NCBI RefSeq assembly: GCF_011397635.1
Contig: NC_064752.1
Location: 4,422,607-4,486,606 of the forward strand
Length of the DNA stretch: 64,000 nucleotides
From: Epinephelus fuscoguttatus
Taxonomy: Eukaryota; Chordata; Actinopteri; Perciformes; Serranidae
Direction of reading: 5' to 3'
The notes beneath the pieces are model-generated. The model was not told the origin of the DNA. It was given only the letters and a program-made list of their open reading frames with translations, and did not search any database. Below are positions 59,456-64,000 of this stretch, one piece after another; positions within the stretch are counted from its first letter, which is position 1, and every line of letters starts with the position of its first letter. The position numbers and the translations under genes were made by a program.

Positions 59456-62400
59456 ACTCGTACTCGTACTTGTACTCGTCGTCCTCCGCTTATCCTCTGC
59501 TGGGGCAGCAGCCTCAGCAAAGAAGCCCAGACAGTCCTCTCCCCAGCCACTTCCGTCAGCTCTTCCGCGGGAACCCCGAGGCGTTCCCAGGCCAGCCGGG
59601 TGATGTAGTCCCTCCAGCGTGTTCTGGGGCGGCCCCGAGGTCTCCTCCCGGTTCGACGTGCCCAAAACACCTCCCAAGGGAGGCGTCCGGAAGGCATCCT
59701 TGCCAGATGCCCGAACCACCTCAACTGGCTCCTCTTGATGTGGAGGAGCAGCGACTCTACTCCGAGTCCCTCCTGGATGTCTGAGCTCCTCACCCTATCC
59801 CTAAGGCTTAGCCCAGCCACCCTGCGGAGGAAACTCATTTCGGCCGCTTGTACTCGCGATCTCATTCTTTTGGTCACTACCCAGAGCTCGTGACCATAGG
59901 TGAGGATTGGAACGTAGATTGACCGGTAAATTGAGAGCTTCGCTTTCTGGCTAAGCTCCCTCTTCACCACAACGGACCGGTTAAGCGCCCGCATCACTGC
60001 TGACGCCGCCCCAATCCGCCTGTCAATCTCCCGCTCCATCCTACCCTCACTCGTGAACAAGACCCCGAGATACTTAAACTCCTCCACCTGAGGAAGGACC
60101 TCCCCCCTGACCTGGAGTGGGCAATCCACCCTTTTCCGGCTGAGGACCATGGCCTCAGACTTGGAGGTGCTGATTCTTATCCCAGCCGCTTCACACTCAG
60201 CTGCTCCTTTAACATCTGCCGGACTATGCTGAGGATGTTTTATGAGTCTGTGGTGGCCAGTGCTATTCTGTTTGCTGTGGTGTGCTGGGGCAGCAGACTG
60301 AGAGTAGCCGATGCCAACAGACTCAACAAGCTGATCAGAAAGGCCAGTGACGTTGTAGGGGTGGAGCTGGACCCTTTGACAGCAGTGTCAGACAGGAGGA
60401 TGCTGTCAAAGGTGCGGGCGATAATTCAGCATGGCTCTCACCCTCTCCACAACGCTCAGGTCGAACAGAGGAGCACCTTCAGCCAGAGACTGATTGCTCC
60501 TAAATGCACCACTGAGCGCCACAGGAAGTCATTCTTACCTGTGGCCATTAAACTGTACAACTCCTCCCTTTGATTATCAGACTCATTTGGCTATTTATAA
60601 AACAAAACTCACAATATAATTACTCATTCTTATTTTCATTTATAACGCTACAACCATTTCATTGTATATTGTATATATTTCAGATTGCCTACTTTACTAT
60701 TTTTATTATTTATTTCACTTTATTGTCAACTTTAATATTTTATTTTATTCTATTTTATTCTAATGTCTACTTTAATATTTTATTTTATTTTATTTTATTT
60801 TAATGTCTACTTTAATATTTATTTTATTTATTTCATTGTCTATTTTAGTATCTTATTTATATCTTCATCTTTATCTCTTGTTTCCATTCATGCTTTATTT
60901 CTATTTCTACTTTGCACGGAGCATTGGAACAAAAACAATTTCCCCCCGGGGATTAATAAAGTATTCTGAATCTGAATCTGAAAAGAATCTGAACCGCCCC
61001 AGCGAGAGCCGGAGGTCACTGTTCGATGGAGCTAGGAGGACCACGTCATCCGCAAAAAGCAGGGACGAGATCCTCCCGTCACCAAACCTGACACCCTCCA
61101 CCACTTGGCTGCGCCTAGAAATTCTGTCCATAAAAGTTATGAACAGAACCGGTGACAAAGGGCAGCCCTGGCGGAGTCCAACCCTCACCGGGAACAGGTC
61201 CGACTTACTGCCAGCCACGCAAACCAGACTCATGCTCCTTCGGTACAGGGACTGGATGGCCCTTAGCAAGGGGCCACCAACCCCATACTCCCGGAGCACC
61301 CCCCACAGGATGCCCCTGGGGACACGGTCGTAAGCCTTCTCTAAATCCACAAAACACATGTGGACTGGTTGGGCAAACTCCCATGCCCCCTCCAGCACCC
61401 TGGCAAGGGTAAAGAGCTGGACCACGGTTCCGCGTCCGGGACGAAAACCACATTGCTCCTCCTCAATCTGAGGTTCAACTATCGACCGGACCCTCTTCTC
61501 CAGCACCCTGGAGTAGACCTTACCGGGTAGGCTGAGGAGTGTGATCCCCCTGTAGTTGGAACACACCCTCTGGTCTCCTTTCTTGAAGATGGGGACCACC
61601 ACCCCGGTCTGCGACTCCAGAGGCACTGCCCCGATGTCCACGCAATGTTGCAGAGGCGTGTCAACCAGGACAGCCCTACAACATCCAGAGCCTTGAGATA
61701 TCCAGGGCGAATCTCATTCACCCCGGGGCTTCGCCGCCGCGGAGTAGCTTCACTACCTCGACGACTTCTGCCCCAGATATTGGATGACCCGCCCCCGAGA
61801 CCCCCATCTCTGCTTCCTCACTGGAATACGTGTTGGTGGGATTGAGGAGCTCCTCAAAGTATTCCTTCCACCGTCCGACAATGTCCCCAGTTGACATCAG
61901 TAGCTCCCCGCCCCCCACTGTAAACAGTGTGAGCAAGTTGCCGCCATCCCTCTCTGAGGCGGCGGACGGTTTGCCAGAACCTCTTTGGAGCCACCCGAGT
62001 TTTTGCCTCCATGACTGCCGCTGCGCTCTGCTTGGCCCGCCGGTACCCGTCAGCTGCTTCCTGAGACCCACAGACCAACCATGCCCTGTAGGCCTCCTTC
62101 TTCAGTCTGACGGCTCCCCTCAGCTCTGGTGACCACCAGCGGGTTCGGGGATTACCGCCACGACTGGCCCCAGTGGCCTTGCGGCCACAGCTTGCAACAG
62201 CCACCTCGACAATGGCAGAGCGGAACAAGGCCCATTCGGATGTCCCTCTCTGCCCTCGGGATGCGGTTGAAGCTCTCCTGGAGGTGGGAGTTGAAGATCA
62301 TTTGGACAGGTTCTTCTGCCAGGCGTTCCCAGCAGACCCTCACTGTTTGTTTGGGCCTGCCAGGTCTGCGCGGCGTCTTCCCCCACCATCTGATCCAACT

Positions 62401-63560
62401 CACCACCAGGTGATGATCAGTTGACAGCTCTGCTCCTCTCTTCACCCGAGTGGCCAGAACATATGGCTGCAGGTCAAATGATACGACTACAAAGTCGATC
62501 ATTGACCTGCGACCTAGGCTGTCCTGGTGCCACGTGCACCGATGGACATCCTTATGTTTGAACATGGTGTTAGTTATGGCCAAACTGCAACCTACACAGA
62601 AGTCCAGTAACTGAGCACCACTCGGGTTCAGATCGGGCAGGCCGTTCCTCCCAATCACGCCCCTCCAGGTCCCGCTGTCATTGCCCACGTGAGCGTTGAA
62701 GTCCCCCAGCAGAACAATGGAGTCCCCGGTCGGGGCACTGTCCAGCACCCGTCCCAGGGACTCCAAAAAGGGTGGGTACTCTGAACTGTTGTTCGGTGCA
62801 TAAGCACAGACAACAGTCAGGACCCATTCCCCGACCCGAAGGCGCAGGGAAGCAACCCTTTCGTCTACCGAGGTACACCCCAACATACAGGCAGAGAGTC
62901 TGGGGGCTATCAGAAAGCCCACCCCGGAGCAACTCCAGCGAAGGAGAGAGTCCAACCCCTCTCAAGGACTAGGGTTCCAGAGCCGGAACTATGTGTCGAG
63001 GTGAGGCCGACTATATCTAGCCGGTAGCGCTCAACCTCTTCCACAAGCTCCGGCTCCTTCCCCGCCAGAGAGGTGACATTCCATGTCCCAAGAGCCAACT
63101 TCTGTAACCAAGGATCGGACCGCCAAGGCCCCCGCCTTGGTATGCTGCCCAATCCACAATGCACCGAACCCTTCTGGATCCCTCTGTGGGTGGTGGGCCT
63201 GCAGGGGGACGAGCCCATGTAGCCGGTTCGGGCTGGGCCCGGCCGGACCCCATGGGCGAAGGCCCGACCACCAGGTGCTCGCCCACAGGCCCCAACCCCA
63301 GGCCTGGCTCCAGGGCGGGACCCCGGTAATCCTCCGGGCCGGGTACATGTGTCCTTGTTTGTATCCATCATGAAGGGTCTTCTGAACCGTTCTTCATCTG
63401 GCCCTTTGCCCAGAACCAATCTGCCATGGGAAACCCTACCAGGGGAAAAATGCCCCCGACAGCATAGCTCCTAGGGTCATTAGGGCACTCAAACTCCTCC
63501 ACCACGATAAGGTGACGGTTCTGGGAGGAGGAAGGGGAAAAAAAAAAAAAAAAAAAAAGG
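59456..63560 (-). mobile_element. Rex3 LINE (RTE clade), nearly full length but broken, with a nested LINE
   Basis: On the minus strand, from the right: a 5' region (ACCGTCACCTTATCGTGGTGGAG wording near 63500); an APE-type endonuclease (ALGTWNVTSLAGKEPELVEEV near 63045-63105, [16 protein letters not shown] near 62660-62705, DFVVVSFDL near 62470-62500); and a reverse transcriptase (IFKKGDQRVCSNYRGITLLS, FRPGRGT, FVDLEKAYDRVPRG, FADDVVLLA near 61035-61056). The C-terminal domain (EEFKYLGVLFTSEGRMEREI, RWFGHLARM) lies at 59480-60190. The 3' end has a short GTACGA-type tail near 59456. The stretch at 61150-61170 matches the conserved RT segment used to survey Rex3 in fishes. The coding region is split over at least four phases by frameshifts and small deletions, for example about 20 bases missing near 62930, so it is inactive. 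Confidence 0.88.
60205..60990 (+). mobile_element. 5'-truncated L2/Rex1-like LINE nested in Rex3
   Basis: Interrupts Rex3 between ...CACTCAGCTGC and GAACCGCCCC, which are adjacent in other Rex3 copies as I recall them. The plus strand encodes the C-terminal end of a CR1/L2/Rex1-type protein (MLRMFYESVVASAI, CWGSRLRVADANRLNKLIRK, TERHRKSFLPVAIKLYN; stop at 60573). An AT-rich 3' UTR, the ending CAATTTCCCCCCGGGGATTAATAAAG and an (ATTCTGA)n-like tail follow, typical of this LINE group. Younger than the Rex3 copy it broke. Confidence 0.82.
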
Positions 63561-64000
63561 CTTGAACCAACCATCATCCAGGCAAAGCTCCCAGACCAGC
63601 TGGTGGTACTCCCTGTGATTTCTCCTTTGTCTGAGGGTCTCTTGCAAGGGCATAGGTTTGATTTTCACATTGGGAGAGACATAAAAGTGCTCCATGGCGC
63701 TGACCTGTACGTTGATGATTTTTCAATACAATTTCACGTCATGCGAAACTGATCACTGCTTTATAATGCACATTTAGATATCTACAATAAATACAAGAAT
63801 GTCTTGGTTAATGTATTCTCTAATGTTATCAGTTAGTCTCTAGTCTGTTAATCAGCCCTAAACCTAAACTAGATTATAATTCATTTGAAAGCCTCGTTCT
63901 TAGTCTTTTACATCCGACCTGGAATACCTCGCAGCCACTTTGATTTGTTATAGTGTACCGTGCTCCTGGCCCGTATTCTGAATTTGTTTCTGAATTCAGA
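63561..64000. other. Window end; nothing recognised
   Basis: No coding frame with family features. A poly-A run (about 63538-63558) marks the approximate outer edge of the Rex3 element. Confidence 0.4.

Noticed and set aside
59356-59784. 142-codon plus-strand frame at the right side
   Set aside because: Antisense shadow of the Rex3 C-terminal coding region, with Rex3 clearly readable on the other strand.
61152-63373. Several plus-strand Pro-rich frames
   Set aside because: Shadows of the GC-rich Rex3 coding strand.

Overview
The window is vertebrate, most likely percomorph teleost, nuclear DNA. The diagnostic content is a run of two-coding-exon chemoreceptor genes of the fish odorant receptor 131-2-like type (a 7-TM GPCR family), a Rex3 (RTE-type) LINE, L2/Rex1-like LINE pieces, hAT-derived elements and many TG microsatellites. 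No bacterial, organellar or CRISPR content was seen. All receptor genes lie on the minus strand, so 5' ends are at the higher coordinates.

Layout. 1-2.2 kb: first coding exon and predicted 5' leader of a receptor whose second coding exon lies left of the window. 3.9-7.6 kb: one divergent receptor. 7.7-11.4 kb: transposon graveyard (LINE 3' end, three hAT-type elements). 12.3-42.7 kb: a recent tandem array of five near-identical receptor units (called A to E here, left to right), with period 6.2-7.4 kb and a truncated exon fragment at the left edge. C and E have open coding exons; A, B and D each carry a net single-base loss that shifts the frame. The 3.5-4.5 kb spacers between units are copies of one another and hold a 0.15 kb inverted repeat, a TG microsatellite, a relic of an unrecognised gene and, in some copies only, an L2-like LINE tail or another interspersed repeat. 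42.7-49.2 kb: repeat-rich non-genic DNA. 49.3-52.3 kb and 55.2-57.8 kb: two further, diverged, apparently intact receptors (F and G). 53.5-54.3 kb: a DNA transposon remnant. 59.4-63.6 kb: a Rex3 LINE on the minus strand, itself interrupted by another LINE on the plus strand.

How it fits together. Every receptor has a first coding exon (N-tail plus TM1, ending ...HTFRKHQ or similar) and a second coding exon (TM2-TM7), joined in phase 0 except possibly at the window's left edge. Most also show a TATA-like box, a short leader exon ending in a donor, and in seven of nine cases a TG/CA tract about 15-40 bp upstream of the TATA box. The array units are mosaics: A resembles D and B resembles C in first exon and spacer, while second exons group differently, which points to unequal crossing-over and gene conversion. 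These receptors presumably act at the plasma membrane of chemosensory cells; expression and ligands cannot be read from the sequence.
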